From contig JADJDT010000006.1 of NCBI GenBank assembly GCA_016702545.1, positions 186,001 to 250,000 on the forward strand: 64,000 bases of DNA, given 5' to 3'. Source of the DNA: Pseudomonadota bacterium. Lineage in GTDB: Bacteria > Myxococcota_A > Polyangia > GCA-2747355. Positions 1 to 10,751 of this stretch are shown here, piece after piece; position 1 is the first letter of the stretch; each line of letters opens with the position of its first letter. The position numbers were made by a program, and so were the translations under genes. A model generated the notes under the pieces. That model was not told the origin of the DNA, searched no databases, and saw nothing but the letters and a program-made list of their open reading frames with translations.

Positions 1-673
1 CCGAGCGCATCACGTCGATCTTGAGGTCCTTGTCGTGAATCGGCACGTCCACTTCCTCGGCCTCGGGCAGCATCGCCACCGTGGCCGTCGAGGTGTGGAT
101 GCGGCCCTGCGCTTCGGTGGCTGGCACGCGCTGGACGCGGTGCACCCCGCTCTCGTACTTGAGCTGGCTGTAGACCCGGTCGCCGGTGATCGTGACGACG
201 ATCTCCTTCAGCCCGCCGGAGCTGCTGTAGCTGGCGCTGAGCGGCTCGGCCTTCCACCCGCGGCGCTCGGCGTAGCGGCTGTACATGCGAAAGAGCTCGG
301 CCGCGAAGAGGGACGCCTCCTCGCCGCCGGTGCCGCCGCGAATCTCCAGCATGACGTTGCGGTCGTCGTGGGGATCGCGTGGGGCCAGCAGCAGCTTGAG
401 GCGATCCTCGAGCTCCCGCTGCGTGGCGCGGTCGCGCTCCAGCTCGCCGCGCGCCAGCTCGCGCAGCTCGTCGTCGTCGAGCAGGGCCTTGTTGTCCTCG
501 AGGTGCTGCTCGACCGCGCGCAGTTGGCGATAGGTCTGCACCAGCTCGCGCAGGTCCGCGTGCTCCTTGGAGAGCTTCAGGTACTGGTCGCGACGACCGA
601 GGACCTCCGGGTCGCAAAGCAGCGACCCGAGCTCCTCGTAACGAGCCTCGACCTGTTCGAGCTTGCGAAACAT
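1..673 (-). CDS. prfA: Peptide chain release factor 1 (partial, C-terminus beyond window)
   Basis: Class I release factor that reads UAA and UAG in the ribosomal A site and triggers peptide release. About 224 N-terminal residues are visible: a helical coiled-coil domain 1 (residues 1-100), the conserved GGTGGEEASLFA segment, and HRVQRVPATEAQGRIH. The Pro-Ala-Thr tripeptide near residues 184-186 is the RF1-specific stop-codon recognition motif (RF2 has Ser-Pro-Phe). The window ends just before the catalytic GGQ loop, so that residue set cannot be checked. The start is the ATG at 673. It lies 66 bp downstream of rpmE on the same strand, a common rpmE-prfA pairing, so the two are probably co-transcribed. 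Confidence 0.96.
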   Translation of the reverse strand, partial: MFRKLEQVEARYEELGSLLCDPEVLGRRDQYLKLSKEHADLRELVQTYRQLRAVEQHLEDNKALLDDDELRELARGELERDRATQRELEDRLKLLLAPRDPHDDRNVMLEIRGGTGGEEASLFAAELFRMYSRYAERRGWKAEPLSASYSSSGGLKEIVVTITGDRVYSQLKYESGVHRVQRVPATEAQGRIHTSTATVAMLPEAEEVDVPIHDKDLKIDVMRS

Positions 674-739
674 GGACGACCGGGCATCGACGATCGGGAC
701 GATCGGCGCGCACCCGGGAGCCGGGGCACGCGGGTCGCC

Positions 740-967
740 CTACTGCTCGGCGGCTTCGGGCGTGGCCTTGGCGCGGCCGTATTTGCGGTTGAACCGCTCG
801 ACGCGGCCTGCCGCGTCCACGAGCTTCTGCTTGCCGGTGTAGAACGGGTGGCAGTTGGAGCAGATTTCCACGCGGAACGAGCCCCGCGTCGAGTAGGTCT
901 GCACCAGGTTGCCGCAGGCGCACTCGATGTTCGCCGGCTGATAGGACGGGTGAATGCCCACCTTCAT
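740..967 (-). CDS. rpmE: 50S ribosomal protein L31
   Basis: Large-subunit ribosomal protein of 75 residues, usual length for the family. It carries the zinc-binding cysteines of the C+ type (Cys16, Cys18, Cys36, Cys39 in ECACG and CSNCHPFYTGKQK), so it is the zinc-loaded paralogue rather than the zinc-free form induced in zinc starvation. A longer in-frame reading exists, but the ATG at 967 gives the conserved MKVGIHP start and has a good GGAGGAAG ribosome binding site five bases upstream. It precedes prfA on the same strand. Its stop codon is TAG, which shows that TAG is an ordinary stop here. Confidence 0.96.
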   Translation of the reverse strand: MKVGIHPSYQPANIECACGNLVQTYSTRGSFRVEICSNCHPFYTGKQKLVDAAGRVERFNRKYGRAKATPEAAEQ

Positions 968-1294
968 TGTCACTTCCTCCGCGGGGCTTCCCATAACGCG
1001 AGCCGCTTGGTCGCGTCAAGTGAGTGGACAGGTCTGGGTCCAGAAGCTCCCCGCCGCTCGGCTCGTCAGCGCGACCCTTTCACCCCCTGCGCGCGACGGC
1101 TCCCGTCACCGCTCCGACCGCCGTCGCAGCGGGAACGTCTATGGCCTCGATTGGCCGGTCCGGAACGGGTTTGTTGCCCGACATGGATCGTGTTAGCAGA
1201 GCGATGATTTCGACGGCGGGTGGGCCGCTGGGGGGTCTCCGAGGCGGGCGCGGGCGTGCCGGGCGAGATCGGCCCCGAGGGGGAAGGAGGCACC
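968..1294. other. Intergenic region between rpmE and the PqqD-domain gene
   Basis: This 327-bp gap separates divergently transcribed genes and must contain both promoters. I find no convincing -35/-10 pair in either direction and no small gene with a ribosome binding site. Confidence 0.5.
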
Positions 1295-1810
1295 ATGGCG
1301 GAACGAGCGACAGGGCGCGCGACGACGCGCGCAGAGGCCGAGTTGGCGGTACCTGCGGCTCATGTGGCCTGGCAGCGCGTGGGCTCCGAGGTCGTGCTGC
1401 TGGACATCACGAGGCGCCAGCTGATCGGGCTGAATGGTGCCGGCGGGATGCTCTGGGAGGCGCTCCACCGCGGCCAGGACCTGATGGTGGGCGCGCGAGA
1501 GGTTGCTCGGGTCTATGGTCAGCCGGCGGCCGTCGTCGACGAGCACGCGGCAGGCTGGGCGGAGACGCTGCTCGCACGGGAGATCCTCTGCCCGCCAGGC
1601 GCTGCGTGTGCTGCGGCCTCTTCCGCGACCCCGCAGGCGGGTGCTGCGCCACGTGCCTGGCCGAACGAGGCACCGGACCGCTACGACCCGCCGGCGATCG
1701 CTTGGGAAGAGCCACTCGAGCAGGCCGGTGTTTACGCTGCTTGCGGCAAAGACGCGGGCGGGGACGTCGACCCGAACTGCCTGTCGTCGCCCTTCAACGG
1801 GGCCTCTTGA
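1295..1810 (+). CDS. PqqD-domain protein with RiPP-precursor-like C-terminal tail
   Basis: Protein of 171 residues. Residues 22-98 match the PqqD fold (VAWQRVGSEVVLLDITRRQL, then LNGAGGMLWEAL), the winged-helix domain that binds leader peptides and presents them to radical SAM or other RiPP maturases. After a low-complexity Ala/Pro linker, residues 130-171 resemble a precursor peptide: YDPPAIAWEEPLE, then Cys150 and Cys162 in a Gly/Asp/Ser-rich tail. Tyr-x-x-Pro followed by Trp-Glu-Glu is typical of precursors in such clusters. The ATG at 1295 is chosen over an upstream reading because GGAAGGAGG lies four bases before it. No radical SAM enzyme is visible within the window, so it is an orphan here. 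PqqD domain is well supported; the precursor reading is inference. Confidence 0.8.
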   Translation: MAERATGRATTRAEAELAVPAAHVAWQRVGSEVVLLDITRRQLIGLNGAGGMLWEALHRGQDLMVGAREVARVYGQPAAVVDEHAAGWAETLLAREILCPPGAACAAASSATPQAGAAPRAWPNEAPDRYDPPAIAWEEPLEQAGVYAACGKDAGGDVDPNCLSSPFNGAS

Positions 1811-1943
1811 GCACCGTTCTCGACGACTAAGAGCCAAGCAACGCGAGCCAGGTGCGCCCTGGGACGGCTGCGGCGCTGGGGCGTTTCGGCAGCGCTGCCG
1901 TGGGCAAGCCCATGCCGGCGGGCCGACAGGGGAGAGCTATGCG

Positions 1944-1972
1944 TTGAATGTAAGCAGGAATGCTTGTAATAT
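1944..1972 (+). promoter_or_regulatory. Sigma-70-like promoter
   Basis: TTGAAT at 1944-1949 and TAATAT at 1967-1972 are separated by exactly 17 bases. The AT-rich -10 stands out in a GC-rich region. It lies about 65 bases before the start codon of the secreted protein at 2037 and would drive it. Confidence 0.5.
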
Positions 1973-2036
1973 TTTGGAGCATCCAGTGCCAAGGCAGGGC
2001 GAACGCAGCAGGTGGCCGTGCTCGAGGAGGTTCTCC

Positions 2037-2702
2037 ATGGCGTACCCGAGAGGGCTTCGGCAGGCGCGGGTCGTTTTCGGCTTGGCCGCCTGCGTCGGGC
2101 TGGGCTGCCAGGGCGCAAGCACCACGAGCCCGGCTACTGGACCGGACCGCGACCGCGCCGCTGACGCGTCCAGCGCTGCCCCGGGGTCACCCGTGGCTGG
2201 CGACCCCGACCCACCGGGTTCCGGATCGAGCGTTGACGCGGCGCTGCCCTGGAGCACGCCGGCGCCGGCGATCAGCGGAAATCTGGTCTTCGCGCAGAGT
2301 GCCGAGCTGTGCGATGCCTCGTGCCAGCAGACGCGCTTCTCCAACGAGGTCGACGAACTCTATGTTTCCACCTTATGGAAGGGGCTCAGTGGGCGGCACT
2401 TCGAGCGCCGCCGCTTCTTTGGTCCGGACGGTAACCTTGCGCTCGAGCAGCTCGTGACCTTCGACACGAGCCTCACCGAGCCCGTGCCGCTGGCGGGTCC
2501 GGCCCTGGGCCCCAATGCGACGGCCGTGCTGCCGGCGCCGCGGAACAACGCCGGCGAGGCGGTGGTGCGGCACTGGGTGCTGGTGCGCGGGACCGGCCAG
2601 GGTATGCACTACCCGGGTGTCTATCGGGTCGAGGTGCTGCGCGACAAGCTCAGCGGCGCGCCCGACCTGGTAGGTTCCTACACGCTCACGACTTCCCCCT
2701 AG
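2037..2702 (+). CDS. Secreted or lipid-anchored protein of unknown function
   Basis: A 221-residue protein with an N-terminal signal (MAYPRGLRQARVVFGLAACV, then GLGCQG) that ends in a cysteine. The lipobox is poor (Gly at -3), so lipid attachment is uncertain. Residues 30-70 are a Ser/Pro/Asp-rich linker of the kind that follows signals in surface lipoproteins. The globular part contains a Cys pair (ELCDASCQQ) and a two-stranded pattern ending in YRVEVLRDKLSG. I do not recognise a family. The start codon is the ATG at 2037, preceded by GAGGAGG. A candidate promoter lies just upstream. It converges with the giant lipoprotein gene. Confidence 0.7.
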   Translation: MAYPRGLRQARVVFGLAACVGLGCQGASTTSPATGPDRDRAADASSAAPGSPVAGDPDPPGSGSSVDAALPWSTPAPAISGNLVFAQSAELCDASCQQTRFSNEVDELYVSTLWKGLSGRHFERRRFFGPDGNLALEQLVTFDTSLTEPVPLAGPALGPNATAVLPAPRNNAGEAVVRHWVLVRGTGQGMHYPGVYRVEVLRDKLSGAPDLVGSYTLTTSP

Positions 2703-2790
2703 CGCCTCGACCAGGTTCGACTCCCGTCGCGAGGCTTGCCCTTGGAACCAGTGGCGTCGGTGCGCGCCCGGCCGGGTGGGTCGCGGCGCT

Positions 2791-5700
2791 TCAGAGCGGG
2801 GAGTTGAAGCGGTAGAGGGTGCCGGCGGAGGTGCCGACGTAGAGCTTGGCCGCATAGGCATCATAGGAGGGGCTACCCACCGCCGAGGCGCCATCACCGA
2901 CCACGCGGCTGGTGACGACCGCGCCCGTCGTCAGGTTCAGCTCGTAGAGCCGCCCATCCGACGAGCCGACGTAGATCCGGTTCTCTGCCGTCAGCACCAG
3001 CGGCGCGCTGGCCCCGGCGATCGGCGAGAGCGTCTGCCAAACATGCGCCGCGTTGTTGTCGATCATGCGCAGGTGGCCGTCCGCCGTGCCGAAGAGCACG
3101 CGGTTCGCCAGCGCACCGCTCCAGATGGCCACCGGCCCCGAGCTGATGGCGCTGCCCGCCGCACATTGCGTGGTGCGCCGCCGTGTGTTCGTCGCCACAC
3201 AGTAGACCTGGTCTTGGCCGCTGCCCGTCCACACGCTGGCCCCGTTCGAGGTCTGCAAGCGGAAGACGCGTCCCGCGCCGGTACCCGCGCCGGTGGCGAA
3301 GTAGAGGCTCGTCCGCGTGGCGTCGACGAAGGCGGGCGAGACGTCGCTCGGCCCCCGGTTGGCGCTCCAGAGCAGCGTCCCCGGCGTCGTATCGCCCGCG
3401 TCCACGGCCCACAGCGTCGAGCCGCCCGAGAGCTGCGTCGCCGCGATGAAGAGCTTCTTGGCGGTCGCGTCGTGCAGCACGGCGCCGTTGATCTGCCCCA
3501 GGTTCTGCGTCGAGGTCGTGCCGCTGCACGCCCCGTTGAAGACCCAGCGACAGGCGCCGGTCTTGGCGTCGAAGGCAAACACCCGGTTGCGCACGCCCGA
3601 CAGGTTGCGGGTCGGGAAGAAGGCCAGGTTGCGCGTCGTCGAGATCACCGGCGCCGCGACCAGCGCGTCGCCGAGCGCCTGTGCCCCCGCCGTGCCGCTG
3701 TTGCCATCGGTCGTCCAGCGTGGCGTGCCGGTCAGCGCATCGAAGGCGTAGCCGAAGCCGTTCATCGTCGCCACGAAGAGCGTGGCGTTGCTCTCTCCTG
3801 CCAGCGGCACCGCCGGGGTGCGCCCGGCGATCGCCGCCGTCAGCGCCAGCGCCTCGTAGCGCAAGGTGCGGTTCTCGGGCTGGATGGCGTAGAGCGACCC
3901 GCTGTTGTTGCCCGCGAAGACCGTGGCCAGGGCCGGGTTCGCGCTCGGCAGCAGCGCCGGTGGCGCCAGGCTCGCGGCCTCGGTCGCAAAGAGCACGTCG
4001 GCGGCCCAGCTCGGCGCCCGCTTGGCCACCACGCCGCCGGCCCCCACCGCGAAGGCGGTGTTCCAGTCGGCGCCGGGGCCCAGCGCCTTGAGGGCGGCCG
4101 TCGTGCCGGCGTTTTCGCCCACCCAGCTCGCGCCTCCGTCGATGGTGCGCAGCAGCGTGCCGGCAGCGCCGGCGGCGTAGCCGTGCAGGGCATCCTGCCG
4201 GAAGCTGAGCGCGTAGAGCGCCGCCTGCACGCCCGAGCTCTGCGCGACCCAGCTCGCGCCGCCGTTGGTGGTCTTGAGGATCACCCCGCCGTCGCCCGCG
4301 GCGTAGGCCGTCGACGCATCGAGCGCCGCCACCGCGCGCAGCGCCACGCTCACGCCCGCGCTCTGGGGCGCCCAGCTCGTGCCGCCGTTGGTGGTCTTGA
4401 GGATCGCGCCGCCCTCGCCGACGGCATAGACCGTCGAGGCATCGAGCGCCGCCACCGCGCGCAGCGCCACGCTCACGCCTGAGCTCTGCGTGACCCAGCT
4501 CGTGCCGCCGTTGGTGGTCTTGAGGATCACCCCGCCCGCGCCCACGGCCCAGCCCGTGTTCGCGTCGGCGAAGGCGACGCCGTGGAGCGCCGCGCTCACG
4601 CCCGAGCTCTGAGGCGCCCAGCTCGCGCCGCCGTTGGTGGTCTTGAGGATCACGCCGCCGTCGCCGATGGCCCAGCCGAGCTGGCCGTCCGCGAAGGCGA
4701 CGCCGCGCAGGGTCGCCGTCGTCCCCGAGGCGATGCTGGTCCAGCTCGCACCCGCGTTCGTCGTCCGCAGCACGGCCCCGCCCGCGCCCACCGCGACGCC
4801 CGCGATCGCGCTCAGCGGGAAGGCCGCCGCCTCGAGGCCGCCGCTGACCCCCGAGGCGAGCGTCGTCCAGGCCGGCCCGCTGCAGGTGCCGCAGTCCGCC
4901 GCGCAGCTCGCGCAGGTCTCCGTGGCGTCGCACGTCGCGTTGGGACACAGCGGCACCGGCACGCACTGGAAGCCCGCGTTACAAGTCGATCCCGACGCAC
5001 AGCTCCCGCACGAGCCGCCACAGCCGTCATCCCCGCATTGCTTGCCCGCGCAGCTCGGCGTGCAGCCCCCGGCGACGCAATCCCCTGGACAGGTGAGCGC
5101 GCTCTCGCCGGCGGCCGTATCGCAGCGCCCGTTGGCGCAGAGCTGCACCAGCGGCACAGGGGTCGGATTCGGGCAATCCGTGTCGCAGTAGGGCAGGCTC
5201 TGCTTCGTGCAGTCGAGGAAGGGGTCGCAGACGCCGTCGCCGAGGACCGGCGCACAGTCGTCGGCGCAGGACGCGCGGTCCCGCTCACCCAGACTGCACT
5301 GCCCGTCGCCGCACCAAAGCACGGCCCCGATGCCGTCGTCTCCGAACCTCCCGAGCTGGCCTTTGTCGGGGTTCCCCCAGCACCAGAGCGTGCCGTCGGT
5401 CTTGCGCGCGCAGCTGTGGTAGTAGCCCAGCGCTACCTCCGCCACCGCGCTGCCCAGCGCCGACGCCCCGGCGCGCACCGGCGTCTTCCTGCTTACGGTC
5501 GTACCGTCGCCGAGCATGCTGTTCTTGCCGTTGTTGCCCCAGCACCAGAGCGTGCCGTCGGTCTTGCGCGCACAGCTGTGGTGGGCGCCCAGCGCGACCT
5601 CGGCCACCGCGCTGCCCAGCGCGCTCGCGCCGGCCTGCACCGGCGTGGTCTTGTCGAGGGTCGAGCCATCGCCGAGTTTGCCCTCAAAGTTGTAGCCCCA

Positions 5701-6343
5701 GCACCAGAGCGTGCCGTCGGTCTTGCGCGCGCAGCTGTAACTGGCGCCCAGCGCGACCTCGGCCACCGCGCTGCCCAGCGCGCTCGCGCCGGCCCGCATC
5801 GGCGTGTTCGAGGCCGTCGTCGTGCCGTAGCCGAGCTGGCCGAACCGGTTGTCCCCCCAGCACCAGAGTGTGCCGTCGGTCTTGCGCGCACAGCTGTGGC
5901 TACCCATGGAGTCGTTGGCCAGCGCGACCTCGGCCACCGCGCTGCCCAGCGCGCTCGCGCCGGCTCGCGCCGGCGTGGCCGTCTGGACGTTTGAGCCGTC
6001 GCCGAGCTGGCCGTACTGGTTGTTGCCCCAGCACCAGAGCGTGCCGTCGGTCTTGCGCGCGCAGCTGTGACCGTTGCCCAGCGCGACCTCGGCCACCGCG
6101 CTGCCGAGCGCGCTCGCGCCGGCCTGCACCGGCGTGGTCTTGTCGAGGGTCGAGCCATCGCCGAGTTGGCCGTACTGGTTGTCGCCCCAGCACCAGAGCG
6201 TGCCGTCGGTCTTGCGCGCGCAGCTATGCGCTTCGCCCAGAGCCGCTCGAACCACGCTGGTACCCAGCTGCGCGACCCCGCTACGCGCGGGCAGGTCCCG
6301 ATTCGTCGTCGTGCCGTCGCCGAGCTGGCCCTGGTCATTGAGC
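2791..6343 (-). CDS. Giant multi-propeller lipoprotein, C-terminal part (after frameshift)
   Basis: This is the downstream part of one gene that starts at 9158; the reading frame changes at about 6343. From the frameshift it encodes the last six of seven blades of an RCC1-type propeller (each blade carries CARKTDGTLWCWG), then three Cys-rich modules of the type CGDGxC...E...C..DC, then seven GGxILKTTNGGxSW repeats typical of YCF48/Hcf136-like seven-bladed propellers, then a PQQ-like propeller of about 400 residues ending at YRFNSPL. All are extracytoplasmic beta-propeller families. The two Cys per RCC1 blade suggest one disulphide each. The first codons before DQGQLGDG in this frame have no start signal, so this part is not an independent gene. 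Function is unknown; such proteins usually bind partners or carbohydrate at the cell surface. Confidence 0.8.
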
Positions 6344-9158
6344 CCCAGCACCAGAGCGTGCCGTCGGTCCTGCGCGCGCACGCGTGGAATGCGCCGAGTC
6401 CAGCTTCGACCGCGAGCGCGCAGTCGCTCGCACAGGTTTGCGGGGTTTCTCCAGCGGTGCACTTGCCGTCGCCGCAGCTCGGTGTGCGGCAGTCCTGCGG
6501 GCTCGTCGTGGGGGTCTCATTGACGCCGCAGAGGGCATCGCTCTCGTCGCAGCGCAGGGCCTGAGCTGCGACCGGCGTGGGGCTCGAGGGGGCTCTCGGC
6601 CGCCCGAGCTGGCCAGAGCCGTTGTCCCCCCAGCACCAGAGCGTGCCGTCGGTCTTGCGCGCGCAGGCATGATCCCAGCCGAGCGCGACCGCGGCTACGG
6701 CGCTGCCCAGCGTCGCCGTCCCGGCCTGCACCGGCGTTGGACACGCCGAGGAGATCGTGCCGTCGCCGGTCTGTCCATGATCGTTGTCGCCCCAGCACCA
6801 GAGCGTGCCGTCGGTCTTGCGCGCGCAGCTATTGTTGTGCTTGAGCACGACCGCGGCCACGCTGCTACCCAGCGTGCCCACGCCCGCCCGCACCGGCGTG
6901 GTCCTGGTGTTCATGTTCGTACCGTCACCGACCTGGCCGAAGTCGTTGTAGCCCCAGCACCAGAGCGTGCCGTCTGTCTTGCGTGCACAGCTGTGGTATT
7001 GGCCAGCGGCGACCTCGGCCACCGCGCTGCCGAGCGTGCTGGCTCCCGCCTGAACTGGCTCGGGGCGGGGCGTCATCGTGCCGTCGCCGAGCTGGCCGGA
7101 GTCGTTGTAGCCCCAGCACCAGAGCGTGCCGTCGGTCTTGCGTGCGCAGTAGTGATCGTAGCCGCCTGCGAGCTCGACCGCCGCGGTGCCGAGGGTGCTG
7201 GCCCCGACCTGGGCCGGCGTGCCGGCCACATTCACCCAGCACCACACCGTGCCGTCGCTCTTGCGGGCACAGCTGTCGTGGTAGCCGGCCGCAAGCTCCA
7301 CGACCCCGGTCAGCCCCGGCACCTCGAGCGCACGCCTTCGCGGGGTACCAAAGAGCCACGTGCTGGGCCACATGAATTCGACATAGGTGCCCCAGCACCA
7401 CGCGCTGCCGCCGGCCGTACGCGCGCAGGCGGTACCGGCTGAAACCGAGACCGCCAGGACGCCGCTCAGCGGGCTGCCGTCGGCCTTGAGCACCCGCCGC
7501 GCGTCGTCGTTTGTGGCCACATCATTGCCGAGCTGGCCGCGGGCGTTGGAGCCCCAACACCAGACCGTGCCGTCGGACTTCGCGGTGCAGGTGAAATCCA
7601 TTCCCGCGCTGACCTGCCCGACGCAGCAGCTCTCGCCGGGCCGGCAGGTGGTCCAGCTCGGGCAGCGCCGCGCCGAGCTGTCGCCGAGGTTCAGGCCGAG
7701 CACGGGCTGCCCGCTGCCGCCGACCTTGAACACGGTGCAGCCGCTCGCCGTCTGCACCAGCGCTGGGTCGTAGTGCAGCCCCCAGTCCTCGGTCCAGGTG
7801 CAGCCATTGGTCTCGTACCAGCTCGAGACCGTCAGGTCCTGCAAGATCCCACCGCGGCTGTCGGGCAGCATCGCGCCGCTGGAGGCCATCTCCGGGTAGT
7901 CGAGGTAGCGGTCGGGCGCGCCGTGGTCCTCACACTGATTGAGCTTCGCCAGCTCGAAGGGCGCTCCGCCCGTCAGGTTGGCGTTGTTGTAGGGGCTGAC
8001 CGCGTAGCCCGAGAAGTTCGTCGCCGTCTTCAGCGCCAGCGCCGCCAGATAGTCGTCGGCCTTGCCCGGGTCGCTGGGGTTGAGCCCCCAGGCCTCGTTC
8101 AGCGCGTAACCCGTGGTCGCGAAGGGTGCGACGATCGGCTCGGCGATCGAGCCGATGTGGCCCACGCGGAACTGGAAGTGCCGGTTCCAGGTGTTTCCGC
8201 CCCACACGATCGACCCCGCGTGGAAGGGCCGCGGCGAGTTCGTCCCCGCCTTGACCGCGTAGCCCGTCACGCCGCTGGCCAGCAGCCCCTTGCCGCAACG
8301 GAAGCTCGAGGTCCCGCTCCCCGGGTCGAAGCTCTTGATGCACAGATAGCGAAAGTCCGTGGTGAAGGTCTCGAGCTGCCCGTTGCCGTTGGCGTCGGCC
8401 GCCTCCGGGCCGTTCGTCGGGCTGAGCAGGAAGGGCCGATAGCCGCGGTCGGCGCAGACCAGGCCGATGCCCGCGTACACCTTGTAGGCCACCGGCGTCT
8501 CCGCCGTGCCGTTGCCGTCGAAGTCCTCGTCGATCGTCACCGTGAGCTGCGGCCCCGTCGGTTGTCCGTCCACCAAGTCCCGCACCACCTCGATCTCGTC
8601 CTTCATCACGATCCACCGCGGCAGCACCAGGTCGGCCGCGAGGTCGTCGGCGGGGTTGCCCGGCGTGCCCCCGTCGAAGGTGTAGGGCAGCCGCGTCGGC
8701 GGGCAGAGCTGGTGCACCTGGTCGAAGGTGTAGTTGCCGAAGTCCGTGATCGTCGTCGAGGGGATCGGCAGGTTGCCCGCGTTGACGGTGTTCATGGCGT
8801 TCATGGCGTTCATGGCGTTCATGGCGTTCATGGCGTTCATGGCGTTCATGGCGTTCATGGCGTTCATGGCGTTCATGGCGTTCATGGCGTTCATGGCGTT
8901 CATGGCGTTCATGGCGTTCATGGCGTTCATGGCGTTCATGGCGTTCATGGCGTTCATGGCGTTCATCGCGTTCATGGCGTTCATGGCGTTCATGGCGTTC
9001 ATCGCGTTGCCGGCGTTCGTCGCCGCACGCGCCTGCACCCCGACCGCAGGCCCGCCGGGGCCGCGCTCGTAGCCGCAGCCGGCCAACAGGCCAAGCAGCG
9101 CCAGGAGGCCGAGGAGCGCGCCGATGAGCCCGTCGCCACCGTGGTGCCGCTGTCGCAT
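6344..9158 (-). CDS. Giant multi-propeller lipoprotein, N-terminal part
   Basis: Starts at ATG 9158 with CGGAGG upstream. The first 28 residues are a lipoprotein signal with lipobox LAGC. Next comes a tract of Asn-Ala-Met repeats (about residues 50-122), then an unrecognised domain of about 380 residues with scattered Cys, then seven RCC1-type blades (first FTCTAKSDGTVWCWG, last HACARKTDGTLWCWG), a Cys-rich linker (CGDGKCTAGETPQTCASDC), and the first blade of a second RCC1 propeller. At about 6343 the frame breaks: the reading continues as WCWGSMTRASS, while the neighbouring frame gives GLNDQGQLGDG, exactly as in the other blades. One base is missing beside a GGGG run. Past the break the original frame stays open by chance because of the repeat composition. 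Repaired, the protein would be about 2,120 residues. Confidence 0.82.
8791..9006 (-). repeat. 24 tandem 9-bp units encoding Asn-Ala-Met
   Basis: Twenty-four uninterrupted copies of TTCATGGCG (plus-strand sense) encode Asn-Ala-Met on the minus strand. Only two units differ (TTCATCGCG), and both changes are synonymous (GCC to GCG in Ala). Near identity at the DNA level indicates recent expansion by slippage. The tract sits just after the lipoprotein signal and probably forms a spacer between the membrane anchor and the folded domains. Confidence 0.95.
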
Positions 9159-9484
9159 GAGAAACCTCCGACGAGTAACTCAGAATACAGGCCATTCGAC
9201 ACACAAAGCAAGGGAATGGAAATGCGAATTACTCACGGCAGACTGAGAAACTCTGGCGATGCTCCGCGGCTGTGGCTCGTGCCGGAGCCGGTAGGTCGGC
9301 GACAGGGCGACCGCGATCGGCCGCAGGGCTCGATTTTGCGTGGTGCGACCGTGACGGTCGATGCGGTGGGAGCGAGGCCAGGCGGGCCGGTGGGAACAGG
9401 CCGTCTGTCGGTGGCCGTGGGGACTAGCGGCAGGCGTTTGGGGCAGGGGGACGGGGCATCCCCCTGCGTACGAACACGCGACCG
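9159..9484. other. Intergenic region between rho and the giant lipoprotein gene
   Basis: This 326-bp gap follows rho and precedes the giant lipoprotein gene, both on the minus strand. Near rho (9446-9470) lies a short hairpin, CAGGGGG...CCCCCTG, without a T run. A candidate minus-strand promoter lies at 9182-9211. I see no gene in it. Confidence 0.5.
9182..9211 (-). promoter_or_regulatory. Candidate promoter for the giant lipoprotein gene
   Basis: On the minus strand TTGCTT (9211-9206) and TATTCT (9187-9182) are 18 bases apart, in the most AT-rich part of the gap, about 25 bases before the start codon at 9158. Both hexamers are moderate matches to sigma-70 consensus. Confidence 0.3.

Positions 9485-10751
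<1,267 letters not shown>

Noticed and set aside
2704..2735. GGTTCGACTCC resembling a tRNA T-arm after the secreted protein gene
   Set aside because: The flanking five-base stems do not pair and no acceptor or anticodon arm can be built; it is part of a GCCTCG/CGAGGC hairpin.
9446..9470. Hairpin CAGGGGG...CCCCCTG as a rho terminator
   Set aside because: Short stem and no T run; could be chance in GC-rich DNA, so not annotated as a terminator.
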